Source: JANQRZ01 sp965215165 (GTDB lineage: Bacteria; Bacteroidota; Rhodothermia; Rhodothermales; JANQRZ01). From it: 64,000 bases of DNA. The stretch covers positions 3,286,001-3,350,000 of the forward strand of contig CBDCCX010000006.1 in NCBI GenBank assembly GCA_965215165.1. Reading direction: 5' to 3'. Positions 46,364 to 55,976 of the stretch are shown here, one piece after another; position 1 is the first letter of the stretch; each line of letters begins with the position of its first letter. The notes beneath the pieces are model-generated. The model was not told where the DNA came from and ran no database searches. It worked only from the letters and a program-made list of their open reading frames with translations. A program made the translations under genes and the position numbers.

Positions 46364-48145
46364 TCAGCGGAGCAGCGTGATCTTCGCCACCTGCTGCGCG
46401 CTGCCCTGGCGGACGCGCACCACGTAGACCCCGCCCGAGAGCGAGCGGCCGGCCTCGTCCGCGCCGTCCCACCCGAGCTCGACCGTCGAGCCGGCCGAGG
46501 CGGCAGCGTCGAGCGCTCGCACGCGGCGTCCCATCACGTCGAAGACCTCAACCTGTACCGACTCGTCCGAGCCGGAGCGCACGGCCACGGTCACCGCTCC
46601 GGCCGACGGGTTCGGGTAGAGGCTCTCGATGGCGAGACCCTCAGCCTGCGCCGTGCTCGCAGCGATGGGCAGGCGGGCCGCTTCGTCCTCCAGGCCGGTC
46701 ACCGTGAGGCGCTGGTTGGCAGCGATATCGCGCAGCACGGTCGGCTCGTCGTCGACGCCGGCCGGCCAGGCGACAACGAGCGAGTCGACGGTCGTGGCGT
46801 CGCCGAGGCCGAAGTGGAGCCGGTAGCCGCTCTGCGCGCCCGTCCCGGAGCGGTCCTGAACGGGACGAAGCAAGGTGCGGGTCTGACCGCCGATCGTAGC
46901 ATAGGCGGTGACGAGGGCACCGACGCCGAAACGGTTGCGGCCACTGGTGCGCTTGACGTCTACTTCGAGCCAGTTGCTTCCGCTCCCCTCCTCGGCACCG
47001 CGCCTGCTCGTAGCGCTGGTGGTCGTGTTGCGGTAGAGGAGGTTGCGCTGGGCCCGAAAGAAGGCACCTCGGGAAAGGAAGAGGTCGAGGTCGCCGTCCA
47101 GGTCGTCGTCGACGAGCGTGAGCTTGGGGCGCTCGCCGTCGGTTCCGCCGAAGTTCGTGCCGGTGAACTGGCCGGTGCCGTCGCCGAGGTAGAGGGTGGC
47201 CACCTCATCGTCCCGAGAGATGACGAGGTCGAGGTCGCCGTCATTGTCCACGTCGCCCCACGCACTCCCGATGGACCCGGCGGGGGCTTCGCCCAGCGCG
47301 CCGGTAACCTCAGTGAAGGTGCCGTCGTTGCGGAAAACTTTGGCATTGACATCGGTGTTCGTCACGACGAGGTCGAGGTCGCCGTCGTTGTCGAAGTCGC
47401 CCCACGAGCAGCCCTGGCCTCGCCCAAAGTCGACGGTGATGGCGAGGTCGGTCGTGGCGACGAGGGTACCTCCATCATTGAGGAAGAGCTCGTTCGGGAA
47501 GTTGAGACTGCTGGTGAGGTACAGGTCTAGGAATCCGTCCTTGTCGATATCGCCCCAGCAGCCGGAGTTGGACTCGAACTGGTTGTCTTCCAGCGCGCTC
47601 TCGACGACGATTCCTGTGTTGCCGATGTTTCGGATGAGGACGTTGGGGAAGCCGAGGCCCGGTGACCGCCCGCGGATGAGTGCACCGTCGAGCAGGCCGT
47701 CGGCGTCGTAATCGGCGATCAGCACGTCGCGCGTGCTCTCGAAGCGGTCGAGCGGCAGGCGCTTGTAGCGGAAGTTGGTCGGGCCTCGGTTGAGGAACAG
47801 CGCGCCGTCCATCAGGCTCGCCGTGACGAGGTCGAGCCGGCCGTCGTTGTCGAAGTCCGCCCACGTCCCCGAGGTCGTTGTGGCACCGGGGTCCTCGTTG
47901 GACGCGAAGTTGAGCCGCGTGAACCCGCCGGTGCCGTTGTTTCTGAACAGGTCGTCCGGCCCGGCGGCGTTGTGGGTGACCAGCAGGTCGAGGTCGCCGT
48001 CGCCGTCGTAGTCGCTCCAGAGGGCGGAGAGCGACGGCTTTGCGTCGGCTGTGAGCGGGCTCGTGGTGTCTTGGACGAAGGGGCCGGGCTGGGCTAGAGC
48101 AAGGCCGGGCATCGCCAGAATGAAGAGGAGCGCGAAGCGGGTCAT
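46364..48145 (-). CDS. FG-GAP/ASPIC surface protein with T9SS-like sorting domain
   Basis: The 593-residue protein has a signal peptide (ALLFILAMPGLALAQP). Residues about 40-370 hold five or more FG-GAP/VCBS repeats with calcium-binding cores such as DYDGDGDLDLLV, DFDNDGRLDLV, DIDKDGFLDLY and DVDNDGDLDLV. An ASPIC/UnbV-type segment follows (NWLEVDVKRTSGRNRFGVGA.., YRLHFGLGDATTVDSLVVAW). The last 80 residues are the sorting domain: YPNPSAGAVTVAV, VEVFDVMGRRVRAL, LSGGVYVVRVR, KITLLR. It should be exported and displayed as a calcium-stabilised beta-propeller adhesin-like protein. Confidence 0.92.
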   Translation of the reverse strand: MTRFALLFILAMPGLALAQPGPFVQDTTSPLTADAKPSLSALWSDYDGDGDLDLLVTHNAAGPDDLFRNNGTGGFTRLNFASNEDPGATTTSGTWADFDNDGRLDLVTASLMDGALFLNRGPTNFRYKRLPLDRFESTRDVLIADYDADGLLDGALIRGRSPGLGFPNVLIRNIGNTGIVVESALEDNQFESNSGCWGDIDKDGFLDLYLTSSLNFPNELFLNDGGTLVATTDLAITVDFGRGQGCSWGDFDNDGDLDLVVTNTDVNAKVFRNDGTFTEVTGALGEAPAGSIGSAWGDVDNDGDLDLVISRDDEVATLYLGDGTGQFTGTNFGGTDGERPKLTLVDDDLDGDLDLFLSRGAFFRAQRNLLYRNTTTSATSRRGAEEGSGSNWLEVDVKRTSGRNRFGVGALVTAYATIGGQTRTLLRPVQDRSGTGAQSGYRLHFGLGDATTVDSLVVAWPAGVDDEPTVLRDIAANQRLTVTGLEDEAARLPIAASTAQAEGLAIESLYPNPSAGAVTVAVRSGSDESVQVEVFDVMGRRVRALDAAASAGSTVELGWDGADEAGRSLSGGVYVVRVRQGSAQQVAKITLLR

Positions 48146-48178
48146 GAGTCGAGAGGAGGGGTTAGGAGATCAGGTTTT

Positions 48179-48185
48179 CAAAGTA
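48179..48185 (-). promoter_or_regulatory. TACTTTG -7-like element upstream of the FG-GAP gene
   Basis: The minus strand reads CTATACTTTGAAA; the TAnnTTG box lies about 33 bases before the ATG at 48145. Confidence 0.35.
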
Positions 48186-48282
48186 TAGGGAAAGCGATGC
48201 GGAATCGCAAAATCTGATGGGAGGATGCGCCGAACCGCTCCTGCGCCGCGAGCGCGCGAGCCAGCGATGGTGCAGGCCGGCT

Positions 48283-48290
48283 TATCTTTC
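48283..48290 (+). promoter_or_regulatory. TATCTTTC -7-like element upstream of ybbR
   Basis: A TAnnTTTG box with C in the last position lies 23 bases before the ATG at 48314, the same distance as in yebC. Confidence 0.4.
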
Positions 48291-48313
48291 CAGCTCCTGT
48301 CTGCCCTACTGCC

Positions 48314-49318
48314 ATGGCTCTCTCCGATCTATCGGCCTCCGTCTCCGAGCGGGTCCGCCTGTTCCTCGCCGAGCGAGCGCTCCGGCGCGACCGGCCGGAG
48401 AACGAGGCGCGACGGCGTTGGACGGCGATCTTCATGTCGGTCGTGGTCGCGTTCGGGCTGTGGCTCACCTTCAGCATGCGGGAGTCGTACTCGGTCGTGG
48501 TCGAGATGCCGCTCGTGGTGACCGACCTGCCGGAGGGGCGGGCGCTGAGCCGGCTGCCGCAGCCGCTGGCGCGCGTGACGGTGCAGGGTGAGGGCTGGGA
48601 CCTGCTCGCGCTGAGCCGCCGTCCGCCGGCCCTCGCCGTGGACGCGCAGGAGGCCCGGCTGGACGTGCTCTCGGCGGCCTCCGACGGGACGCGGCTGCCG
48701 CCGGGCGTCTCGGTGCAGAGCGTCGTGCCGGCGGTCGTCGAGCTGGAGCTGGAGCCGCGCATCACGCGCGTGCTCCCGGTCCGCCCGCGCCTCGGGTTCG
48801 AACCGGCTCCCCTCTACGAGTTGCTCGCCGAGCCGACCGTGTGGCCGGACACCGTCGTGGTCTCCGGCGCGCGCTCGATCCTCAACAGCCTCGACGCATG
48901 GCCCACGCAGACCGTGACGCGCGAGCCGGTGACAGAGTCGTTCACCGAGACCGTGCTGCTCTCGGATACGCTGGCCGGTCTCGTGGAGCTGAGCCTGGGT
49001 AACGTCGAGCTGACGGTCGAGGCCGCGCTCTACACCGAGGCCACGCGCGAGCTAGAGGTCCGCACCGAGGGGACGCCGCCGGGGGCCGACCCGGTGCGCC
49101 TGATCCCGTCGACGATCACGGTCACGTACCGCGTCCCCGTAGACGAGTTCGACCGAGCGCAGGCGAGCGAGCAGTTTTACGCGACCGTGAACTACGCCTC
49201 GGCCATCAACGACACCACGGGGACCGTGCAGCCCCTGCTCAACCTCCCCGACGAGCTGCACCTCCGCGATCCGCGCCCGGAGCCGCGCCGGCTCCAGTAC
49301 CGCATCCGCGTGGAGTGA
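48314..49318 (+). CDS. YbbR-like domain protein (CdaR-type)
   Basis: The 334-residue protein has one membrane helix (about residues 38-56, TAIFMSVVVAFGLWLTFSMR) and two or more extracytoplasmic YbbR repeats of about 85 residues: MPLVVTDLPEGRALSRLPQP, RVTVQGEGWDLLALSRRP, VRPRLGFEPAPLYELLAEPT, WPDTVVVSGARSILNSLD. YbbR/CdaR proteins regulate the diadenylate cyclase CdaA in many bacteria; no CdaA is in this window. The N-terminus is charged and cytoplasmic. Confidence 0.85.
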   Translation: MALSDLSASVSERVRLFLAERALRRDRPENEARRRWTAIFMSVVVAFGLWLTFSMRESYSVVVEMPLVVTDLPEGRALSRLPQPLARVTVQGEGWDLLALSRRPPALAVDAQEARLDVLSAASDGTRLPPGVSVQSVVPAVVELELEPRITRVLPVRPRLGFEPAPLYELLAEPTVWPDTVVVSGARSILNSLDAWPTQTVTREPVTESFTETVLLSDTLAGLVELSLGNVELTVEAALYTEATRELEVRTEGTPPGADPVRLIPSTITVTYRVPVDEFDRAQASEQFYATVNYASAINDTTGTVQPLLNLPDELHLRDPRPEPRRLQYRIRVE

Positions 49319-49330
49319 CGGGAGAGCGGA

Positions 49331-49406
49331 GTAAAACCGATCAACGTAGCCCTGCCGGTGCGCGCCGCGCCAGGGCCTTCTGTCCTCTGCTCACCGGCCG
49401 CCCCGC
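49331..49406 (+). promoter_or_regulatory. Shared leader module before the EamA gene
   Basis: GTAAAACCGATCAACGTAGC, then CCTGCCGGTGCGCG and CTTCTGTCCTCTGCTCACC before the ATG at 49407. It matches the leaders at 40121, 50331 and 59193 in order and spacing. Confidence 0.4.
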
Positions 49407-50315
49407 ATGATCTTCCTCGTCCTCGCCGTTGCGTGTAGCCTCGCGATCGCTACGATCTTCAAGCACAGCGAGCGGCGGGAGCTGGACCGGGTGGCGCTGC
49501 TGACGGTGAACTATGCCGTCGCCTTCGCCGTGGCCGGTGGGCTGCTGGTCGCGGGGGTGGAGGAAGTCGACGGCGGCTCGGGGATGCAGGCGGGACTGGT
49601 GGCACTCGGGGTGTGGACGGGGGCGCTCTTCATCGGCGGGTTCGTCCTGTTCTCGTACGCGATCCGGGTCGCCGGGATGTCGCTGGCGACGGGGGTGATG
49701 CGGTTGGCCGTGGCGCTGCCGTTTCTGGCGTCGTGGTGGGTGTGGGGCGAGGTGCCGAGCGCGGCGCAGATCGCAGGCTTGGCCGTCGCCGGGGCCGCCT
49801 TCTTCCTGATCGCTCGCCGCGAGGCCCCGGCGTCGGCGGCCCACGTCGCCGGGGTGGGTCCGGCGCGGTCCGGCGCGGGCGGGAGCTGGCGCGTGGCCGG
49901 GGTCCTGGCCCTGCTGTTCCTGGCCGGAGGCACGGTAGACATCTCGATGAAGGCCTTCGACGAAGTCTTCGCGGCGACCAACAGCCGGGCGCTGTTCCTG
50001 CTGCTGGTCTTCGGCGTGGCGTTCGGGATCGGCTTGGCGCTCGTGGTGGCGCGGGGCGTGCGGACCGGGGCGTGGCCGAGCCGCTCGGCGCTCGGCTGGG
50101 GCACCGTGCTGGGCCTCGTCAACTACGGCTCGGCGGAGTTCATTCTCCAGGCCATCGCCCGGCTCTCCGGCCCGTTCGTCTTCCCAGCCAACAACATCGC
50201 CATCGTGATCGGTGCCGCGCTGCTCGGCGTCCTCGTCTGGGGCGAGCGCCTTTCGCGCGTGAACCGGCTCGGGCTGGCGCTGGCCGTGGTGGCGCTGGTG
50301 CTGATGGGGTGGTGA
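49407..50315 (+). CDS. DMT-superfamily transporter (EamA-like)
   Basis: A 302-residue inner-membrane protein with about ten hydrophobic segments in two EamA-type halves. Marks are SGMQAGLVALGVWTGALFIG, LPFLASWWVWGEVPSAAQIA at the end of half one, and FVFPANNIAIVIGAALLGVL with WGERLSRVNRLGLALAVVAL at the end of half two; the W-GE motif is the DMT signature. Substrate is not predictable. Its leader belongs to the shared module. Confidence 0.85.
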   Translation: MIFLVLAVACSLAIATIFKHSERRELDRVALLTVNYAVAFAVAGGLLVAGVEEVDGGSGMQAGLVALGVWTGALFIGGFVLFSYAIRVAGMSLATGVMRLAVALPFLASWWVWGEVPSAAQIAGLAVAGAAFFLIARREAPASAAHVAGVGPARSGAGGSWRVAGVLALLFLAGGTVDISMKAFDEVFAATNSRALFLLLVFGVAFGIGLALVVARGVRTGAWPSRSALGWGTVLGLVNYGSAEFILQAIARLSGPFVFPANNIAIVIGAALLGVLVWGERLSRVNRLGLALAVVALVLMGW

Positions 50316-50330
50316 GGCGTGGAGGGGATG

Positions 50331-50430
50331 GAATAAAAACCGGAAAAACTACCGAGGCCATCGCGCGGTGCGCCCGGCTTGCTGTCTTGCTGCGAAAAAC
50401 CCTGGGGGCGGACGGGGCGTATAGGCCGCC
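50331..50430 (+). promoter_or_regulatory. Shared leader module before the DUF4230 gene
   Basis: GAATAAAAACCGGAAAAACT, ACCGAGGCCATCGCG and GCTTGCTGTCTTGCTGCG precede the ATG at 50431. It is the most diverged of the four leaders, with a longer distance to the start. Confidence 0.35.
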
Positions 50431-51105
50431 ATGATGCGATCCCGCCGCCTGCTGCTTGTCCTCGCCGTGCTCCTGGTCGCCGCTGCCCTCGCGCTAGCGA
50501 TGTGGCTGGCGCGGCCCCGGTGGTCGGTCGAACGCGTCCGCGACGCCGTCGTGACCACGATTCAATCCGAGGCCCCAGCCTCCGACCTCGTGACGGGGCG
50601 CGTCTCGATCTCGGCGCGGCGTGAGATCCGCGACCTCGGGCAGTTCTCCTGGCTCCCGTCCTGGCTCGACCTGCCGGGTGTCAACTTCCTCGACGCCGAG
50701 GCCCGGGTCGAGGTGACGGGGGAGGCCCTCTACGGGTTCGATGTGCGCGCGCTCACGCCGGACATGATCGAGGTCCACCCCGACGGCACGGTCGACGTCA
50801 CGCTGCCGGCGCTGCGCGTGGTCGCGGTCGATACGGACCTGGGCGGACTCCGAGTTCAGAGCCAGGAGGGCGTCCTGCGCGGTGGGGCGGCCCGGCAGCT
50901 CGAGGGCGAGGCGCTGCGCGACGTGCAACGCCTGCTTCGCCGACAGGCCGAGCGCCACCTCACCGACTCCGTGCAGCCTGCCGTCAACACCGCCGAAGCG
51001 CTCGCGGCGATGCTTCGTCCACCGCTCGTGGCTGCCGGGCTGGAGACCCCGCGCTTTCGCTTCCACCTCGGCCCGGACCTGACGCTCGAACCTGGGCTGG
51101 AGTAA
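50431..51105 (+). CDS. DUF4230 membrane-anchored protein
   Basis: The 224-residue protein has an N-terminal membrane helix (LLLVLAVLLVAAALALAMWL) and an extracytoplasmic domain matching DUF4230: EVTGEALYGFDVRALTPDMI, VHPDGTVDVTLPALRVVAVD and DVQRLLRRQAERHLTDSVQ. The fold is related to the Band 7/SPFH-like arrangement in some reports, but function is unknown. It follows an EamA transporter and precedes a small membrane protein on the same strand. Confidence 0.8.
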   Translation: MMRSRRLLLVLAVLLVAAALALAMWLARPRWSVERVRDAVVTTIQSEAPASDLVTGRVSISARREIRDLGQFSWLPSWLDLPGVNFLDAEARVEVTGEALYGFDVRALTPDMIEVHPDGTVDVTLPALRVVAVDTDLGGLRVQSQEGVLRGGAARQLEGEALRDVQRLLRRQAERHLTDSVQPAVNTAEALAAMLRPPLVAAGLETPRFRFHLGPDLTLEPGLE

Positions 51106-51267
51106 GACACTCTTTGGGATTCCCAATCGTGGGCTGCGAGCGGCTGCGAAGCGGCCCTCCAGCGTTGCGCTGCATCGCCGAGCCTAGGGGCTCGCCTGCT
51201 CCGCGCGCTCGGCCCGCCGCCTCTCACTCGCTCTCGCCTTCTCGCTGCACATCCAAACAGCCTCCAA

Positions 51268-51876
51268 ATGTTCATGGGCGACGAACACCCTCCGTTTCTC
51301 GACACCCCCGGCGGGATTATCACCGCTTCGGGCGTGCGCTTCCACACGACGGGCGCGCTGCTGGAGGAGTATGCCGGCCCCGTGCTGGCCGTCGTCCCGC
51401 TCGCCACGCTCGTGTCGCGCACCGAAGTGTGGCTGCGTTCCGGGCAGACGCTCGCGCTCTGGACGCTGGCTTTGCTGCTGCTCGCGGTCCCGCCCGTGGC
51501 GGCGGTCCTGGCCGCGCTGACGGTGTACCTCGGGTGGGAGACCGTCGGGCCGTCGTTCGTGGGCCGCCGGCTCGTGGCCGTGTTCCGGGTGCTGGACCGG
51601 CCACTCGTGCAAGCGGCGCTCTACGTCGCGGTCCTGAGCTGGCTCGGCGCGGAGGGTCGGCTCAGCGCCGTCGGGGCGGGCATCGCCGGGTTCGTCCTTG
51701 TGCGGTGGCGGCTGCTGCCACTGGCGCTGCGGCCTACGCTGGCGATCCTGCGCCGCCCGCTCTACACGCTGCCTGTGCCAGACCAGGTGCTCCGCGCCTT
51801 CGTCCTCCGCGCCGCCCTGCGCCACGGCATCACCATCCCCCAACTCGACCGGCTCAAGCGCGAACTGCGCGGATAG
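51268..51876 (+). CDS. Membrane protein of unknown function
   Basis: A 202-residue protein with two or three hydrophobic stretches (LALWTLALLLLAVPPVAAVL, QAALYVAVLSWLGA, AVGAGIAGFVLVRWRLLPL), a short soluble N-terminus (DEHPPFLDTPGGIITASGVR) and a basic C-terminal helix. No family recognised. ATG at 51268 or 51274 could both start it. The preceding 160 bases carry no clear signal. Confidence 0.65.
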   Translation: MFMGDEHPPFLDTPGGIITASGVRFHTTGALLEEYAGPVLAVVPLATLVSRTEVWLRSGQTLALWTLALLLLAVPPVAAVLAALTVYLGWETVGPSFVGRRLVAVFRVLDRPLVQAALYVAVLSWLGAEGRLSAVGAGIAGFVLVRWRLLPLALRPTLAILRRPLYTLPVPDQVLRAFVLRAALRHGITIPQLDRLKRELRG

Positions 51877-51949
51877 CGAGCGGGCCGATTTGGATGTCGA
51901 GCACGGCGGGAAGACGCTGTCTCAGGTGACTGTCATGTTCAGTCACCCA

Positions 51950-52539
51950 CTACCACCGTGTAGGCTTCGGACGTGCGCGATACTCCAGAAAAATATCTTC
52001 GCTTTCTCGCACATCAGGGTACAATCTGAGCGTGTCACCTTCGATTCGATAGGTGAGTGGTCCAGAGATCATCCCGCGCAGTAGAATACTCACAGCCTGC
52101 CAGTATCCGTCTCCACACCCTGGACCATAGACTACCCCACGCGACTGAGATAGATAATCGGCTCGCTGCCAAACGAATACCAGCCTGCCCCGCTGCCGCA
52201 ACTGAGCCCGATAGGCAACTGCCATGAGTTCTCTGGCGCGTGCTCATAGTTGAGAATGTCCGGCCAGGTTGGCGTATCGGAGAAATAGAGATAGGCCGGA
52301 GGTGGGTACTGTGGAGACGTCGAGTCTCCGAAGCTATCGTACCACGGTTCCAGTGCTTCCGTGAGGTCCACGCGGTAGGCCGGCGTCTCGATCAACTCCA
52401 GCACCCAGAAGGGTCCGACCAGCGGCAGGTCCGCGACAGATTGCTCTGCGACCGGGGGCTCTGCGGTATGTTTCTCCGCAGGGGGTGTGCTCGCACAACC
52501 GGCGAGGAGGAGCGTCGCAAGAAGAATCGAGTGCTTCAT
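51950..52539 (-). pseudogene. Lipoprotein gene interrupted by a frameshift
   Basis: The N-terminal frame (from ATG 52539) encodes a lipobox signal KHSILLATLLLAGC, then about 120 residues ending LSRVG and a stop. The continuation GVVYGPGCGDGYWQAVSILL and ..EDIFLEYRARPKPTRW lies in another minus-strand frame down to 51950. Adding one G to the GTGGGG run near 52141 would join them, so a single base is missing there or in the read. The joined protein resembles a small heat-shock META-type lipoprotein (FWVLELIETPAY..), though loosely. Its ATG overlaps the uvrB stop (ATGA), implying coupling to uvrB. Confidence 0.7.
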
Positions 52540-54602
52540 GCGGCGAGCTCAGCCTCGATCTGGGCGATGGAGTCGCGCAGCTCGGCGGCCTTCTCGAACT
52601 CTAGGTTCTCGGCGGCCGTCTCCATCTCGCGCGAAAGCTGGGCGACGAGGTCGCGCTTCTGGTCATCGGTGAGGTACTTCACGACGGGGTCGGCGACGCG
52701 CGGGAGCTGGTCGGGGCCGGCGTAGTAGACCTCGCGCTTCTCGTCGTGCGCGGCCTTGTGGTCGGCGATGGCGGTGCCGCGGCGGATCTGCTCGGTGGAC
52801 TTGGTGACGGTCGTCGGGGTGATGCCGTGCTCCTCGTTGTAGGCGACCTGGAGCGCGCGCCGCCGGTCGGTCTCGTCCATCATCCGCTGCATCGAGTCGG
52901 TGACGCGGTTGGCGTACATGATCACCGACGAGTTGGCGTTGCGCGCGGCCCGGCCGGCGGTCTGGATGAGCGAGCGCTCGGAGCGGAGGAAGCCCTCCTT
53001 GTCGGCGTCGAGGATGGCGACGAGCGAGACCTCGGGCAGGTCCAACCCCTCGCGCAAGAGGTTGACCCCGATCAGCACGTCGAACGCGCCGAGCCGGAGG
53101 TCGCGCAGGATGTCGACGCGGGCGAGCGCGTCGATGTCGCTGTGGAGATAGCGGACGCGGACGCCGAAGCTGTCGAGGTAGTCGGTCAGGTCCTCGCTCA
53201 TGCGCTTGGTAAGCGTGGTCACGAGCACGCGCTCGGAGCGTTCGACGCGGGTGCGGATCTCGTCGAGGAGGTCGTCGATCTGCCCGTCCACGGGGCGGAC
53301 CTCGACGGCCGGGTCGAGGATGCCGGTCGGGCGGATGATCTGCTCGACGACGACGCCCTCGGACTTCTCGAGCTCGTAGTCGGCCGGGGTCGCGCTGACG
53401 AAGAGCACCTGGCGGTGGAAATCCTCGAACTCCTCGAACGTGAGGGGCCGGTTGTCGAGCGCGCTCGGTAGGCGGAAGCCGTGCTCGACGAGCGAGAGCT
53501 TGCGGGCGCGGTCGCCGTTGTACATCCCGCGCACCTGGGGGACCGTGGCGTGGCTCTCGTCGATGGCGAGGAGCCAGTCGTTGCCGTAGGACTGCTGGAA
53601 GTAGTCGAGCAGGCAGTGTGGCCGGGTGCCGGGGTCGCGGCCGTCCATGTGGCGGCTGTAGTTCTCGATGCCCGAGCAGTAGCCGACCTCCCTAATCATC
53701 TCGATGTCGAAGAGGGTCCGCTGCTCGAGGCGCTGCGCGGCTACCATGTTGCCCTCGTTGCGGAGCACCGCGAGCCGCCAGCGCAGCTCCTCCTCGATGC
53801 TGCCGATGGCGCGGTCGAGCTGGTCCTTCGGGGTGACGAAGTGCTTGGCCGGGTAGATGGTCAGCAGGGTCTCCTTCGCCGTCTCCTGCCCGGTCAGCGG
53901 GTCGAACGAACTGACGGCCTCGACCTCGTCGCCCCAGAACGCGATCCGGTAGGCCACGTCCTCGAGGTACGCCGGGAAGACCTCGACTACGTCGCCGCGC
54001 ACCCGGAACGCGCCCGGCTCGAACTCGATGTCGTTGCGCGTATAGAAAATGTTGACCAGGCGATGCAGCAGCTCGTCGCGCGGGACCGTGGTGCCGGGCT
54101 GGACCTGGACGACCTGCTTCTTGTACTCCTTCGGGTCGCCGAGCCCGTAGATGCACGAGACGGAGGCGACGATGACCACGTCCCGGCGGCCGGAGACGAG
54201 CGCGGAGGTGGCGCGCAGGCGGAGGCGGTCGATCTCCTCGTTGATCGCCATGTCCTTCTCGATGTACGTGTCCGACGAGACGATGTAGGCCTCGGGCTGG
54301 TAGTAGTCGTAGTACGAGATGAAGAACTCGACCGCGTTGTGCGGGAAGAACTGCCGGAACTCGGCGTAGAGCTGGGCCGCGAGGGTCTTGTTGTGCGAGA
54401 AGACGAGCGTCGGCTTGCCCGTGTTCTGGATGACGTTCGAGAGCGAGAACGTCTTGCCCGTGCCCGTCGCCCCGAGGAGTGTTTGGTAGGGGTCGCCGCG
54501 GAAGAGACCCTGAGTCAGCTCGGCGATGGCTCCGGGCTGGTCGCCGGTCGGTCGGAACGGGGCGTCGAGGCGGTACGGCGTGTCAATCTTGGTGATGGAC
54601 AT
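52536..54602 (-). CDS. uvrB: Excinuclease ABC subunit B
   Basis: At 688 residues, Walker A GATGTGKT is near residues 43-50, followed by HNKTLAAQLYAEFRQFFPHN and the damage-probing beta-hairpin region YYDYYQPEAYIVSSDTYIEK. Helicase motifs II (IDESHATVPQV), V (GVNLLREGLDLPEVSLVAIL) and VI (SLIQTAGRAARNANS) are intact. The C-terminal UVR helices (MET..AENLEFEKAAELRDSIA) bind UvrA/UvrC. It drives nucleotide excision repair. The stop overlaps a lipoprotein start. Confidence 0.97.
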   Translation of the reverse strand: MSITKIDTPYRLDAPFRPTGDQPGAIAELTQGLFRGDPYQTLLGATGTGKTFSLSNVIQNTGKPTLVFSHNKTLAAQLYAEFRQFFPHNAVEFFISYYDYYQPEAYIVSSDTYIEKDMAINEEIDRLRLRATSALVSGRRDVVIVASVSCIYGLGDPKEYKKQVVQVQPGTTVPRDELLHRLVNIFYTRNDIEFEPGAFRVRGDVVEVFPAYLEDVAYRIAFWGDEVEAVSSFDPLTGQETAKETLLTIYPAKHFVTPKDQLDRAIGSIEEELRWRLAVLRNEGNMVAAQRLEQRTLFDIEMIREVGYCSGIENYSRHMDGRDPGTRPHCLLDYFQQSYGNDWLLAIDESHATVPQVRGMYNGDRARKLSLVEHGFRLPSALDNRPLTFEEFEDFHRQVLFVSATPADYELEKSEGVVVEQIIRPTGILDPAVEVRPVDGQIDDLLDEIRTRVERSERVLVTTLTKRMSEDLTDYLDSFGVRVRYLHSDIDALARVDILRDLRLGAFDVLIGVNLLREGLDLPEVSLVAILDADKEGFLRSERSLIQTAGRAARNANSSVIMYANRVTDSMQRMMDETDRRRALQVAYNEEHGITPTTVTKSTEQIRRGTAIADHKAAHDEKREVYYAGPDQLPRVADPVVKYLTDDQKRDLVAQLSREMETAAENLEFEKAAELRDSIAQIEAELAA

Positions 54603-54750
54603 GAGCGCGGGCGATGGGAGAGTGGCAACCCTGCAACGTAGCGCGCCGGGGTGCCAACGGTGTGGCAGCTATACACAGAAAGAGGCCGGACGCGTTCCAC
54701 TCGCGCCCGGCCTCCGGTAGATAGACTCTCCTAGATAGACTCTCCTTTCG

Positions 54751-55869
54751 CTACTCGCCCTGCGCGAGCACGAGCGACGGGGTCACGGGCAGATCGGTCG
54801 CTGCCCCGTTGACGACGCCCCCGACCCAACTCGTGAGCGGGACGCCCTCGACCGAGGTGTTGTAGAAGACGTCGCTCAGCAGGAACGTGTGGTCGGAGCC
54901 GGGGACGAAGTACGTGCCCGTATTGCTCGGGTAGAAGGCCCGGAGGTCGTAGAGGGCGTCCTCGTACCTCTGCCCGCCGACGTTGCCGAGGAAGGCGCGG
55001 ATCACGGCGTCGCGCTCGTACGAGAGCACGCCGAAGCTCCGGCCGGGGTTGGTCTGGGCGTAGTACGGAACGACGGCTTCGAGCCCGTCGCCGTTGGGCT
55101 TGTTGCAGAGGGCGGCGGGGCAGCCGGCGGGGAGCGCGTCGGTGAGGTTCCAGAGGTCCCGCTACGTCTGCTGGAGGCCCGGCGTGAGGACGTTGTCGGC
55201 GCGCGGCAGCGGACCGGAGTCGTCGAGGAAGTCGACCGGGGCCGGGGCGAGGTGGTCAGCGACCAAGCCGTAGGTGCCGACCGTGCCGAAGCCGCCGGCG
55301 CTCACGCCCGAGAGCACGACCTGCCGCGCCCGCTGCGCCGGTCGGCCGATCACGCCGAGGAGCGCCTCCACGTTGCGGTAGCCGACGAAGTCCTGCCGCC
55401 CAAAGACGCCCGGCACACGTTGGTTCGGCGCACTCCCGCTGTGGACATCGCCAGTGCAGTAGGGGACGTAGACGACATTCCAGGTCAGGAATGGGTTGGC
55501 CGGCTCCGTCGTTGAGAACGCACCGAGCTCACCGATGGTGGCGATCTCCGCGTCGAAGCTCGCCTCGCTGTAGCGCCTCGGGTTGAGGAGGCACGACAGG
55601 AAGTCGAAGCACGCGCCGCCGCCCTGGAGCAGGATCAGGAGGTCGCGCGAGCCGGCGGCGCGGCGGAGGCCGAAGCCGGTGTCCGAGCCGTCGCGGCACT
55701 GCATCCCCAGCGTGTCGATCCACCGCCAGCTCTCGGCCTCGGCCGACGAGAGGGCCGGCAGCAGGGGGCTGTCATCGAAGAGCCCCTCGGAGACGGGGTC
55801 GTCGGGTGGGACCGGGCTGGTGCACGCCGCGAGCGTAAAGGCGAAGCCAGCGAGTGGGAGAAAGCGCAT
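54751..55869 (-). pseudogene. Pectinacetylesterase-family lipoprotein with an internal stop
   Basis: The frame starts with a lipoprotein signal (AGFAFTLAACTSP) and carries LILLQGGGACFDFLSC (oxyanion loop), VYVPYCTGDVHSGS and VVLSGVSAGGFGTVGTYGLV, the nucleophile motif GxSAGG. At 55162-55164 it meets a TAG; in the paralogue at 55977-57221 the same place reads LQQFWRDLWNL, here LQQT-stop-RDLWNL, so a TGG Trp codon became TAG. The same frame then continues with the His-containing GSDHTFLLSDVFYN to 54751. Without suppression the enzyme is truncated and lacks its catalytic His. Confidence 0.85.
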
Positions 55870-55976
55870 GAGACCGAGGAGAGGATTCGATTCGCGCGCA
55901 AGGTACGCCCGGCCTCCGACCGGGCATAGGTCTGGCTCTCTGGTGTCTAGCGCTAGAGAATGACTACTGCACCAGA

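Noticed and set aside
46900..48060. Regularly spaced similar DNA words (GTCGAGGTCGCCGTC) suggesting a repeat array
   Set aside because: These encode the calcium-binding DxDxDGxxDL cores of FG-GAP repeats within one gene.
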